From NCBI GenBank assembly GCA_017853885.1, contig JAFMIR010000032.1, positions 1 through 47,266 on the forward strand: a stretch of DNA of 47,266 nt. Reading direction: 5' to 3'. Positions 35,953-43,522 of this stretch are shown piece after piece; the first letter of the stretch is position 1; each line of letters begins with the position of its first letter. This stretch comes from Prosthecobacter sp. (GTDB lineage: Bacteria; Verrucomicrobiota; Verrucomicrobiia; Verrucomicrobiales; Verrucomicrobiaceae). The position numbers were made by a program, and so were the translations under genes. The notes below the pieces were generated by a model. That model saw nothing but the letters and a program-made list of their open reading frames with translations, was not told where the DNA came from and ran no database searches.

Positions 35953-38274
35953 TCACTGAATCGTCCGCAGGTAGGCGGCGATGTCGGCGAGTTGTTGGTC
36001 GTTGAATCCTTCGGCGAGGGGGAGCATAACGGATTTGCCGGCGACGTAGCCGGCGGTCTTGATTTTGCCGAGGGGAATGACCTGTGGGGCGCCGCCCATG
36101 AGGAGCAGGGTGATGTCCTTGGTCGTCTCGGCTTTTTTGAAGCCTTCGAACGTTTCGCCGGTTGTGGTTTCGATGCGGTAGAGGCGGAAGACCTGCTCGA
36201 TGGCGGCATCGGGGGCGAGGATGGAGGTGAGGAGGCCGTCGAGGTCACGTTTCGATGAGCCATCGAGCGGCGGGCCGAGGCTGGTGCCCTTGCCTCCGAT
36301 GACGTGGCAGGCGAGGCAGAGGCTCTCGACGATGGGGCGGCCTTGCTCGGCTTTCGCGTTGGTGACGAGTTTTTTCACGGACGTGAGGCGTGCTTCGATT
36401 TTGGCGAGGGCTTCGGCGCTCGGTGCTGGGGCCGTGGCGATGACTTTGTCCCACTTCGACTCGGCGATCTGCGCAGCCGGCGATTTCGTTTCCGCGAGTG
36501 AGAGCAGGAAATCTTGGAAGGCCCGCTCATAACTGCCGCCCAGCGCGAGGTAGGTTCCGTTCCAGCCTTTGATCTCGTTCTTCGGCGCGGGCTCGCTACT
36601 CCAGCGTTTTAACCACGCGATGTGTCGCGGATTCACTGGCCCCGCAGCGCGGCGGAAGAACCGGAGGACCTCGTAGCGCACGGTCCACTGGCGTTCGTCG
36701 GACAGCGGTTGGAGCAAATCAAACGCGATGTCCTCCGCGATGTTCAGCGTGCTGAGGGCACGCACGGCTTCACGACGGAGGTCGGTGGAGGCATCGGTGA
36801 GCAAGGACTTCCACAGCGCGGCATCGAAGTGGCCGAGTTCCTCGAGCGACCACAGCGCGTGAATGCGTGTGTCGGTGCCCGCTTTGGCATCGGTGAGGAT
36901 CTGGGTGAGCGCGGGGATGAGTTCCACGGCCTTGCGCTCGCCGATTTGATGCCAGGCGGCACGCATCTCCCAGCTGCGGTCGGCTTGAAGATGAGCGGGC
37001 AGATCCGCGGTGGGCACGCGGGTCATGTCCGGCACGGTGGCGAGTGTCTGCGAGCGATGCCGCACGCGCCAGATGCGACCGCGCTCCTTGTCACGAGCGG
37101 GATGATCGCGGGCGATTTCGTTGTGCGAGATGATGCGGTTATACCAGTCGGTGATGTAAAGGCAGCCATCCGGGCCGAAGGTGAGCGCTACCGGACGAAA
37201 CATCGGATCGGTGCAGGAAAGCAGGTCGCCACGCTTTTCAAAGGTCCACACACCGCGCTCATCGAGCTTGGCAGAGATAGCCTGCACCTTGCCAAGGATG
37301 GGATTGGCGATGTAGAGCAGGCCATGCCATGGCGCGGGAAAGCTGCCCGATCGGTCATCGCAAATCGCCAGGCCGGAGAAGCCGGTGCCGCCGAGGTTCA
37401 GGTCCTGCGCGGTCGGTGGATGCAGCGGCGAATCGGGATGCAGCCGCATCGAAGCAAAGGCCGGATAGCTCGAATCTTCCTCGAACGGCACGACGCTGTA
37501 GCCGAGATCATTGGCCTCATGAATGAACACGCGACCCGTGCGGCTCGGTGCCCAGCTCCAGATGTTGTTCAGTCCCGCGCTGAGGATGCGCGTGTCCGTG
37601 CCGTCCGGCTTGATGGAGGCCACCAGCGTGCGGTTGAAAACGAAGGCACGTCCTGCGGCATCCGTGATGCGGCCGGAGTTCAGCAATCCCTGCGAAAAGC
37701 CGACGCGACCGCCGGGCAACCATGTGAGCTGATGCGGCAGTGTGTGCGTGTCCTGTGTACCAAAGCCCCGCAGCAGCACGCGTCGATCATCCGCGCGGCC
37801 GTCTCCATCTTTGTCATCGAGATAAACGATCTCCGGTCCCTGCGCGACGAATGCCCCGCGACCGCGAGGCAGCACGGACATCGGCAACACCATGCCGTCG
37901 GCAAACACTCGCGGTGTCTGCGGGCCGCGCTGCGTGGGCGTGTCAAACACCACGATTCGGTCCTTGCCCGGCTGTTGCCAGATCGCCTCATCCTTGTCCG
38001 CCGGATACATCGTTGCCGTCACGGACCAAAGACGCCCGGCGTCATCGAAGGTGGCCATCACCGGCTTCGGCAGCCCGGTCTCCTCGCTGGCAACGAGCTC
38101 CAGCTCGAAGCCTTCGGCCAGATGAAAGCTCTGCCGCTGAGCTTCGTGCGTCTGCGCGGAAACATGCTCGCTGTTGTAGCTGAGATCACGCTTGGGCTTA
38201 GGAGCCGGCTTGGTTTCGGCCGGTAAGAGCGAAGCCCCGACAATCGAAAAGAGGCAAACAAGGCAGCGAGTCAT
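35953..38274 (-). CDS. PVC-type propeller/HEAT/c-type cytochrome protein
   Basis: Exported 773-residue protein beginning with signal peptide MTRCLVCLFSIVGASLLPA. The first half is a glucose/sorbosone-dehydrogenase-like propeller (GFELELVASEETGLPKPVMA, DGLLYI-type blades, FGPDGCLYITDWYNRII). A helical HEAT-like region follows (ALWSLEELGHF, LRREAVRALSTLN). The C-terminal cytochrome domain has heme motif CLACH and distal Met candidates, and ends QLADIAAYLRTIQ. This architecture is characteristic of PVC bacteria and is usually annotated as a membrane-bound dehydrogenase; substrate unknown. It lies in line with the DUF1592 and DUF1552 genes. Confidence 0.93.
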   Translation of the reverse strand: MTRCLVCLFSIVGASLLPAETKPAPKPKRDLSYNSEHVSAQTHEAQRQSFHLAEGFELELVASEETGLPKPVMATFDDAGRLWSVTATMYPADKDEAIWQQPGKDRIVVFDTPTQRGPQTPRVFADGMVLPMSVLPRGRGAFVAQGPEIVYLDDKDGDGRADDRRVLLRGFGTQDTHTLPHQLTWLPGGRVGFSQGLLNSGRITDAAGRAFVFNRTLVASIKPDGTDTRILSAGLNNIWSWAPSRTGRVFIHEANDLGYSVVPFEEDSSYPAFASMRLHPDSPLHPPTAQDLNLGGTGFSGLAICDDRSGSFPAPWHGLLYIANPILGKVQAISAKLDERGVWTFEKRGDLLSCTDPMFRPVALTFGPDGCLYITDWYNRIISHNEIARDHPARDKERGRIWRVRHRSQTLATVPDMTRVPTADLPAHLQADRSWEMRAAWHQIGERKAVELIPALTQILTDAKAGTDTRIHALWSLEELGHFDAALWKSLLTDASTDLRREAVRALSTLNIAEDIAFDLLQPLSDERQWTVRYEVLRFFRRAAGPVNPRHIAWLKRWSSEPAPKNEIKGWNGTYLALGGSYERAFQDFLLSLAETKSPAAQIAESKWDKVIATAPAPSAEALAKIEARLTSVKKLVTNAKAEQGRPIVESLCLACHVIGGKGTSLGPPLDGSSKRDLDGLLTSILAPDAAIEQVFRLYRIETTTGETFEGFKKAETTKDITLLLMGGAPQVIPLGKIKTAGYVAGKSVMLPLAEGFNDQQLADIAAYLRTIQ

Positions 38275-38298
38275 GGCAGGTTGAATTGCGGCAGCGGA

Positions 38299-38607
38299 TC
38301 AGGCCGTCAGGTTGAAATCAAACACCACGACGCGCTCCAGGCACGGCACGACAATCGCCTTCACCTCCTCATGCACCGGATGCGGCAGATACTCATCCCG
38401 CGCCTGCGGACTGGCGAAGGTCATGATGAAACCATGCGTGTAGCCATCATTGAGGCCCTCCGCCGAATCATACGGCCCACAATGAAAATCCAGCAGCCCC
38501 GGAATGCGTCCCACCATGCCCGCCATCGCCTGAAAGCATTCCGCGATCCGGGTTTCGGAGATGTGCGCTTTGAACTGGAAGCAGCCGTAATGTTTGACCT
38601 GGGGCAT
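38299..38607 (-). CDS. Dabb (stress-responsive alpha/beta barrel) protein
   Basis: Small cytoplasmic protein of 102 residues with a Dabb ferredoxin-like fold (MPQVKHYGCFQFKAH, ISETRIAECFQAMAGMVGRI, MTFASPQARDEYLPHPVH, VFDFNLTA). An open frame extends to 38883, but the extra residues come from dispersed repeat sequence, so ATG 38607 is preferred. Dabb proteins usually dimerise and have diverse or unknown roles. It ends 25 bp before the PVC dehydrogenase-like gene and may be its first cistron. Confidence 0.8.
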   Translation of the reverse strand: MPQVKHYGCFQFKAHISETRIAECFQAMAGMVGRIPGLLDFHCGPYDSAEGLNDGYTHGFIMTFASPQARDEYLPHPVHEEVKAIVVPCLERVVVFDFNLTA

Positions 38608-38728
38608 GGGCAGATGGGTGGGTTTTAGCATCTGATACGCCAGCACAACCCACCTTGCACCATGCCTCAACCCACGAAAGCCTGCCTGAAACACACGTCG
38701 CAGGCCATGGGTGGCGATTTTCGCCGCC

Positions 38729-38782
38729 TCCAATCCCACCGGCTTCCCATCGCTCGCCTTGTTCAGCGGATTCTCTGCAGCG
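38729..38782. repeat. Dispersed coding repeat, copy C (core only)
   Basis: This holds only the ~54-bp core shared with the three longer copies at 43366, 44793 and 47012. On the minus strand the core encodes AAENPLNKASDGKPVGLE. Outside the core this copy diverges at once on both sides, unlike A, B and D. It sits directly upstream of the Dabb gene. Confidence 0.75.
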
Positions 38783-38873
38783 CACTCGGAGTTCTTCAAG
38801 CCGATGCGGCAATCGCTCCCGGATTCGCTCGGCGTAGTCATGGGCGTTGTGGTTGTCCGGCGGGCATGGCGGT

Positions 38874-39143
38874 TCATCCCCAAACTTCGTTAAAAATGAT
38901 CTGCTTCTCGGAGGCGTTCAGCGGCGAGCAGGCGATGGCGTTCCAAGCGGCGTTGATGTCCTGGCGTGCCCAGTTGTGGGCGATGAGTAAGGCGATTTTC
39001 CGGCAAGTGTCAGGGCATGCGATGCCTCGCAGCTTACTGATAGCAGGCGCAGGAGCATAAGGCAGCTTAGTGAGGATGCGCTTCGCTCGCCGTTCACGCC
39101 CCTCGTCTCGAACGATTGGGCTTTGCACAGTGTCACCTTGCAT
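38874..39143 (-). CDS. Doubtful small ORF or gene remnant
   Basis: An 89-codon frame whose ATG overlaps the 3' end of the TlpA gene by 11 bp. The C-terminal part (KIALLIAHNWARQDINAAWN) resembles the repeated W-A-x-x-D-x-x-A-A-x-W helical units seen in Verrucomicrobia proteins of unknown function; the N-terminal part is basic and unlike anything recognised. It could be the tail gene of the sigma operon or a fragment of a larger helical-repeat gene. Little supports expression beyond the overlap. Confidence 0.3.
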   Translation of the reverse strand: MQGDTVQSPIVRDEGRERRAKRILTKLPYAPAPAISKLRGIACPDTCRKIALLIAHNWARQDINAAWNAIACSPLNASEKQIIFNEVWG

Positions 39144-40221
39144 CCTGTGAGCCTGGGAGATGCCCGTTCTGATAGTCAGCTAGGTCATCTCCAAGCCGTT
39201 TCTGCTCATCAGGGCTCGTGGCACTGTTGATGGCGTGCTGCTGCGATTCGATGGACTCTCGGTGCTTCCCCTGGCGGAATAGGACTCTGGCAAGGGTCTC
39301 CAGGATCCGGGGCTCCCTCCCGTGAGTGGCTTCGTTGGCCTGCTTGGCACAGGTCTCGGCAAAACTCAGCAATTCAGCGGGAGGATTCTCAGCTTGGCCG
39401 ATCATCCAGGCGAGTGACATGGCCGAGGCAGTGGCATTCTTTTCAGCCGCGAGGATGGACTCGCCCAGCTTGATGGCTTCCTCTGTTTTACCCTGCGCGA
39501 CGAGAAACCTGAACCGCTCCTTCTCTATGGAAGCTATCCATTCCACATCCTCGCCAGGCACGATCGACCTCATCTGCTCCAGGGCCGCATGAGCGTCGAG
39601 CCAACGCTTGTCCTTGATGGCTGCCGATAACTCCTGCGCCGTGGCAAAGTAGGATTCGCTTAACTTTTTACGCATCGGCCGAAGGCTTCCTTCTTTGGCT
39701 ACGTCGAACGTTCCAGCCAGCACCTGCTCGATCACTGTCTCGGAAAGCCCCGAGGAATGATCGATCCAGGCAATCTTGCCATCCTTGCCGACAAGAAAAG
39801 CCGTCGGAATACCGTCCTCCCCAGCTGCCTTCAGCCAGGTCTTAGCCATCGTTCCTTTGTCGTCGTCCAAGGCGATACGAAAAGTCATTTTGTCGCCCAT
39901 CTTCTCGACTAGCGGCTTTACTTTGCCCACGTCCTCCTCCCAGACATCCTGGCCGATCACCACCAGCCCCTGGTCTTTGTATCTCTGGTGTAAATGCTCG
40001 ATTTGAGGGATGGAAGCCAAACAGGGCCCACACCACGTCGCCCAGAAATCGATGAGGTAGGCTTTACCCCTCTCGAATTCACCGATGGGCTTCCCTTGGA
40101 CCCATGTTCCACAGGCGAGCTGGGGAGCGACATCTCCGATTTTGAGTTGAGCGTCGGCAGCGAAGAGTCCAGCCCATGAAGAAATGAGCAGAGAGGTGAG
40201 GAGTGCGTGGGTGGCTTTCAT
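39133..40221 (-). CDS. TlpA-family thioredoxin-like protein with helical C-terminus
   Basis: Exported redox protein of about 362 residues from ATG 40221 (signal MKATHALLTSLLISSWAGLF). The thioredoxin fold has redox centre WCGPC at about 63-67 and the cis-Pro-type GIPTAFLVGKDG segment. The C-terminal half is a TPR-like helical region and ends LADYQNGHLPGSQ, which resembles the tail LDSYKSGKLPTST of the TPR protein three genes upstream. It is last in the sigma-FecR-TPR-lectin-TlpA operon, starting 8 bp after the lectin gene. A role in extracytoplasmic disulfide handling is likely; partners are unknown. Confidence 0.9.
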   Translation of the reverse strand: MKATHALLTSLLISSWAGLFAADAQLKIGDVAPQLACGTWVQGKPIGEFERGKAYLIDFWATWCGPCLASIPQIEHLHQRYKDQGLVVIGQDVWEEDVGKVKPLVEKMGDKMTFRIALDDDKGTMAKTWLKAAGEDGIPTAFLVGKDGKIAWIDHSSGLSETVIEQVLAGTFDVAKEGSLRPMRKKLSESYFATAQELSAAIKDKRWLDAHAALEQMRSIVPGEDVEWIASIEKERFRFLVAQGKTEEAIKLGESILAAEKNATASAMSLAWMIGQAENPPAELLSFAETCAKQANEATHGREPRILETLARVLFRQGKHRESIESQQHAINSATSPDEQKRLGDDLADYQNGHLPGSQDAR

Positions 40222-40229
40222 GAGAGCAT

Positions 40230-40988
40230 CTATTTGTTTCCCGACAGAGGTTCGATGCGAATGTCGTCGAACCACGAGGCGAGAGGTTTTTGGCTTTTCC
40301 CGCCAGGCTGGAGGCCGATGTCGTTCTTCGGCACATCACCGCAGAGCGTGGTGTAGGTGAGAGCCGGTTTGCCATCCAGCGTGACCCGCAACTCTTTGCC
40401 GCGCAGTTCAACGGCGAGGTTGTGCCACACGTCAGGAGCGATCTGGAGGTTCTCAGTCTTTGCGTAGAAGAACTTGCGGTTCCAGATGCCCTTGGCCTTC
40501 AGCGCAGCGGCTTCAGGCGAGCCTTTCGGGTGCAAAACGTCGTTGTCCCAAGCGGTGATGCCGTCGGGGCGGATGTGCAGGCCGGCGACATTGAAGTCTC
40601 TTTCCACGATGGGATTCGGTCCGCCGATGCTGATGCCGATCTGGCCTTCGGCAGCCATTTTGAAGCGACAGTGCAGCCGAATATCGGTCCCGCTGATGGC
40701 TCGGCGCAGTCCAGGCGGATGTTTCTCCTCTGGGAAGCACTGACCACGCAACGCCCCGTCAACGATCTGCCACCACTCAGGCCGCGCGTCCTTGCCACTC
40801 ACAGTCGTGCCAAGCGGATGTTTGGCATCAATGCCAGTGGCGAGAAAGCCATACGGCCGCCAGTTCACGGCAAAAGCAGACGCGTCAGAGAAGTCATCGT
40901 TCCACGATGCAGGAATGGGATCGTTGTCGACGCCATGCAGCCCGGCCAGCGGCGTGAGCAGCAGGGCGGTGAGAAGCGATTTTTGCAT
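40230..40988 (-). CDS. Exported lectin/DUF1080-like protein
   Basis: Secreted jelly-roll protein of 252 residues with signal peptide MQKSLLTALLLTPLAGLHG. Landmarks are WNDDFSDASAFAVNWRPYGF, ARPEWWQIVDGALRGQCF, and a typical lectin core (WHNLAVELRGKELRVTLDGK, ASWFDDIRIEPLSG). It resembles DUF1080/3-keto-disaccharide-hydrolase-like domains but no catalytic residues were identified. The first ~75 residues closely match the truncated paralogue at 44789-45181. It lies in the sigma operon, 8 bp before the TlpA gene. Confidence 0.85.
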   Translation of the reverse strand: MQKSLLTALLLTPLAGLHGVDNDPIPASWNDDFSDASAFAVNWRPYGFLATGIDAKHPLGTTVSGKDARPEWWQIVDGALRGQCFPEEKHPPGLRRAISGTDIRLHCRFKMAAEGQIGISIGGPNPIVERDFNVAGLHIRPDGITAWDNDVLHPKGSPEAAALKAKGIWNRKFFYAKTENLQIAPDVWHNLAVELRGKELRVTLDGKPALTYTTLCGDVPKNDIGLQPGGKSQKPLASWFDDIRIEPLSGNK

Positions 40989-40996
40989 GATTCATA

Positions 40997-41782
40997 TCAC
41001 TTGGTTGAGGTTGGTAGCTTGCCGGACTTGTAGCTGTCCAGGCTCAGTTGAATCCGTTTCTTCATTTCAGGATCATCGGTGACGCGGAGTGCTTTGTCGG
41101 CTATCTCAACGGCTTTTGCCTTCCGACCCAGGAGAAACTCGGCGTGGGCCAACACTGACAAGTGCCCGGCACGGCAGTCGCCCACCAGGTCGCCCTTGTT
41201 TGCCGCCAAAGCGAGTTCGTGTGCCAGAACGATGATCTCACGTTGCGAACCTCCTGCGGGATCGAGCAAGGCCTGCGCGATGGCATGTAGGCGGCAGCGA
41301 TCCTTCTCATCGTTCAGCGCCTTGCGTGCGAGAACACCCACCTGCTTCATATCACCCTTAGCGGTCAGGATTTGAATACGCACCGCCAACAGGGCGGTTT
41401 GTGCCTGCGGCTCAATCTGGATCAGCTCGTCGAGATGCTTTTCGGCAGCATCCCATTTCTTTTGCTCGAGAGACCGATTCAATAAGATAGTGATGGAAGT
41501 TGCCTGTAAGTCGTCTTTCAATTTTGGTTCAAGGGAAAGAAGTTCCGCCAGTATTTCTTCTGCCTCGTTCCACCGGCCATCCTCCTGCACCTGATTTAGC
41601 TGGCGAAGCAAGCTGCTCACATCCTGTGCTTTCTCTCCTTCCGCGTTTGGCTTCGACTTCTTCGCCGCCCCCTGTGCGGCAGCTTTAGCGGCATTGGTGG
41701 GCTCGCCCTTCGGCGGTTCAGAGGCGCGCAGTGCGGCGCAGGACGCAAGCGTGATAACAGCAATGAGGATAGTTGGTTTCAT
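40997..41782 (-). CDS. Exported TPR-repeat protein
   Basis: Periplasmic helical protein of about 261 residues. ATG 41782 gives signal peptide MKPTILIAVITLASCAALRA; an upstream TTG lies 21 nt earlier. After a low-complexity Lys/Ala linker come TPR-like helices (VQEDGRWNEAEEILAELL, LEQKKWDAAEKHLDELIQ, ARKALNDEKDRCRLHAIAQA). The C-terminal tail SYKSGKLPTST resembles that of the TlpA gene product. It starts 18 bp after the FecR-like gene and ends 8 bp before the lectin gene. Possibly an assembly or cargo-binding factor; inferred. Confidence 0.82.
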   Translation of the reverse strand: MKPTILIAVITLASCAALRASEPPKGEPTNAAKAAAQGAAKKSKPNAEGEKAQDVSSLLRQLNQVQEDGRWNEAEEILAELLSLEPKLKDDLQATSITILLNRSLEQKKWDAAEKHLDELIQIEPQAQTALLAVRIQILTAKGDMKQVGVLARKALNDEKDRCRLHAIAQALLDPAGGSQREIIVLAHELALAANKGDLVGDCRAGHLSVLAHAEFLLGRKAKAVEIADKALRVTDDPEMKKRIQLSLDSYKSGKLPTSTK

Positions 41783-41799
41783 GGGAAAATGGAGGAGCT

Positions 41800-42729
41800 T
41801 CAAGGCAGCGGTGCGCGGCGTCCCAGCGTGAGCCGCACATCATCCAGGTAGTGCCCGTCGAAGGTGATGCGGCGCTGTGATGATCTCGAATTGACTGCCG
41901 ATAGATGCAGCAGCAGAAAGTCTGTGTGCGGCGGCAGCCTCAGTTCCGCACTCACAGGCTGCCACGTCTTCGGATCGCGATCCAAGCGCGCGCGGTTGCT
42001 GCACGCCATCGCGAGTGACTCCCTGGTGATATTGGCGTTCGGGTTCTCCCGCAGAGCCAATGCTGTCTCCGCATCCAGTGCATGAAGAGAGACCGAACAA
42101 TCGAAGCTCTCGCCCGATGGAAACGCAAAGGCATCAAACACCGCCGACAACTGCGCCACCGCGCCGCCATCGCCAAACTCCCGGCGATAAGCCCGCACAT
42201 CCACCAGCCGATACACTTCGCTGAAGTAGCTACCCTCCGGCTTCACCTTGCCCTCATAGTCCGCCCGTAGAAAGCGCAGCATCTTCTTCCCATTCGGTGG
42301 CTTCACGCCCAGCTGCTCACCCACAACCTCTGTGAAATCGCCGCTCCATTTTCCAATCTCCCTCGGCAACCCCGTGACCTCCGGCGCTGGTCCGCTCTCA
42401 AAGCTGTCCTGCAACAGCGTCATCACCTTCCCGAACGTCGGTGCGACATAAGCGAAGAGCATCGAAGTGCAGAACATGCCAAACACAATCCCCGCTGCCG
42501 CAGCGGTGAGCGGACGCCAAGAGAACCAGCGGGCGGGAGAGGCCGTTTTGACCAGCTTTGGTCGCACCTTTGACGACAAGCCTGCCTCCACACGCGCATA
42601 GGCCAGATAGTCCCGGCGCAGCTGCGCATCCACTGCCAGCATGGACTCCAGCCTTCGCGCCTCTTCCAGAGTTGCCTCGCCGCCCAGGTAGCGGCGCACC
42701 AATTCCATCTGAGTGTCGCTCGATTTCAT
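41800..42729 (-). CDS. FecR/anti-sigma-like single-pass membrane protein
   Basis: Membrane protein of 309 residues. The N-terminal cytosolic part is anti-sigma/FecR-like (MELVRRYLGGEATLEEARRL, ESMLAVDAQLRRDYLAYARV) and one transmembrane helix follows (about 73-94, PLTAAAAGIVFGMFCTSMLF). The large periplasmic region is a lectin-like beta-domain rather than a standard FecR domain. Its ATG overlaps the sigma stop by 4 bp (ATGA), the typical coupling of a sigma/anti-sigma pair. It probably holds or activates the sigma factor in response to an envelope signal. Confidence 0.85.
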   Translation of the reverse strand: MKSSDTQMELVRRYLGGEATLEEARRLESMLAVDAQLRRDYLAYARVEAGLSSKVRPKLVKTASPARWFSWRPLTAAAAGIVFGMFCTSMLFAYVAPTFGKVMTLLQDSFESGPAPEVTGLPREIGKWSGDFTEVVGEQLGVKPPNGKKMLRFLRADYEGKVKPEGSYFSEVYRLVDVRAYRREFGDGGAVAQLSAVFDAFAFPSGESFDCSVSLHALDAETALALRENPNANITRESLAMACSNRARLDRDPKTWQPVSAELRLPPHTDFLLLHLSAVNSRSSQRRITFDGHYLDDVRLTLGRRAPLP

Positions 42730-43256
42730 GCAAGTTCCTCCTTTTGGTTCAAGGTGAGCTGCACACAGTCCGCCAAGGTCATGCGGATGCGGTGCAGTGA
42801 TTTATAAAGCGCCATCGGCGTGCGGCCCGCTGAACGCGCCAGCTCATCCATGCGGACGCCCGGCGCATACGCCGTCTCTACCAGTTCGCGCTGAGCTGCG
42901 GGTAGTTTTTGCAAACACTCCTCCAGCGCCCGCTCCTCCTGCTCGCTCGACCGCGCTGCCTCCATGGCCTCGGCCTCCAGCATAGCCAGCACCTCATCGC
43001 CGAACACATGCCGGTCACGCGACCTGTCGCGGAGAAACGCGAGCGCCTCGAACTTCGCCACGCCAAAGGCCCACGGACGGAAATCCGCCGAGTCATCAAA
43101 CTTTCGCCACAGCACCGCCGCCGTCTGCTGCATGACCTCCCGCGCATCCTCCAACGTGGGGACCAGCGAGCGCACAAAGCCACGCAACGCTTCCTCATGC
43201 TCCACATAGAGCCTGAGGAAGCGGTCATGTCTGTCGTTCTCCGCAGCGGTCATCAC
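42726..43256 (-). CDS. ECF-type RNA polymerase sigma factor
   Basis: Extracytoplasmic-function sigma factor of 176 residues, of the Verrucomicrobia/Rhodopirellula type. Region 2 is FLRLYVEHEEALRGFVRSLV to DFRPWAFGVAKFEALAFLRD; region 4 carries the helix-turn-helix (MDELARSAGRTPMALYKSLH). It is first in a five-gene operon coupled by ATGA to the FecR-like gene. A second ATG three nt downstream is an alternative. Region 2 has a decayed copy at 46766-46930. The target promoters are unknown; autoregulation is likely for such operons. Confidence 0.93.
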   Translation of the reverse strand: MMTAAENDRHDRFLRLYVEHEEALRGFVRSLVPTLEDAREVMQQTAAVLWRKFDDSADFRPWAFGVAKFEALAFLRDRSRDRHVFGDEVLAMLEAEAMEAARSSEQEERALEECLQKLPAAQRELVETAYAPGVRMDELARSAGRTPMALYKSLHRIRMTLADCVQLTLNQKEELA

Positions 43257-43331
43257 AAGGAACCCTCCACGGAAACGGCGAGTTGCCGAAGAAAGTTTTC
43301 AGCGGGTGAAAATGTTCGGGGGATGCTGCGC

Positions 43332-43499
43332 TCACGGCGGATACTTGACGTTGCGCAAAGAACCCGGCTCCAATCCCATCGGCTTCCCATCGCTCGCCTT
43401 GCTCAGCGGATTCTCCGCAGCGGGGATGAAGTCTTTAAAATCGAGCGGGGTGAGGGTGCTGCCGGTTTGGTGGAGTTCGGTTTCGCGCCAGGCGCTCAT
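43332..43499 (-). CDS. 55-residue ORF coupled to fic (PAAENPL module)
   Basis: A 55-codon frame whose ATG overlaps the fic stop by 4 bp (ATGA). It encodes WRETELHQTGSTLTPLDF followed by a PAAENPLSKASDGKP segment and ends KYPP. The stop position relative to the module matches the 3' end of the partial gene at 46978 on the right edge, with ten residues after GLEPG in both. The frame may be a genuine small gene, or a relic of the C-terminus of that larger protein. No function is recognised. Translational coupling to Fic is seen directly; an antitoxin or partner role would be speculation. Confidence 0.45.
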   Translation of the reverse strand: MSAWRETELHQTGSTLTPLDFKDFIPAAENPLSKASDGKPMGLEPGSLRNVKYPP

Positions 43500-43522
43500 T
43501 TTTTCACATAATACACCCCGCG
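43366..43522. repeat. Dispersed coding repeat, copy A
   Basis: 157-bp segment running from GGCTCC through the PAAENPL module and into the last nine codons of fic. Copy B (44793-44949) is the same length and nearly identical, including the RGVYY-x-KK-stop end of fic. Copy D shares about 127 bp of it and copy C only a 54-bp core. Confidence 0.85.

Noticed and set aside
36622..38226. 534-residue plus-strand frame
   Set aside because: Antisense shadow of the PVC dehydrogenase-like gene.
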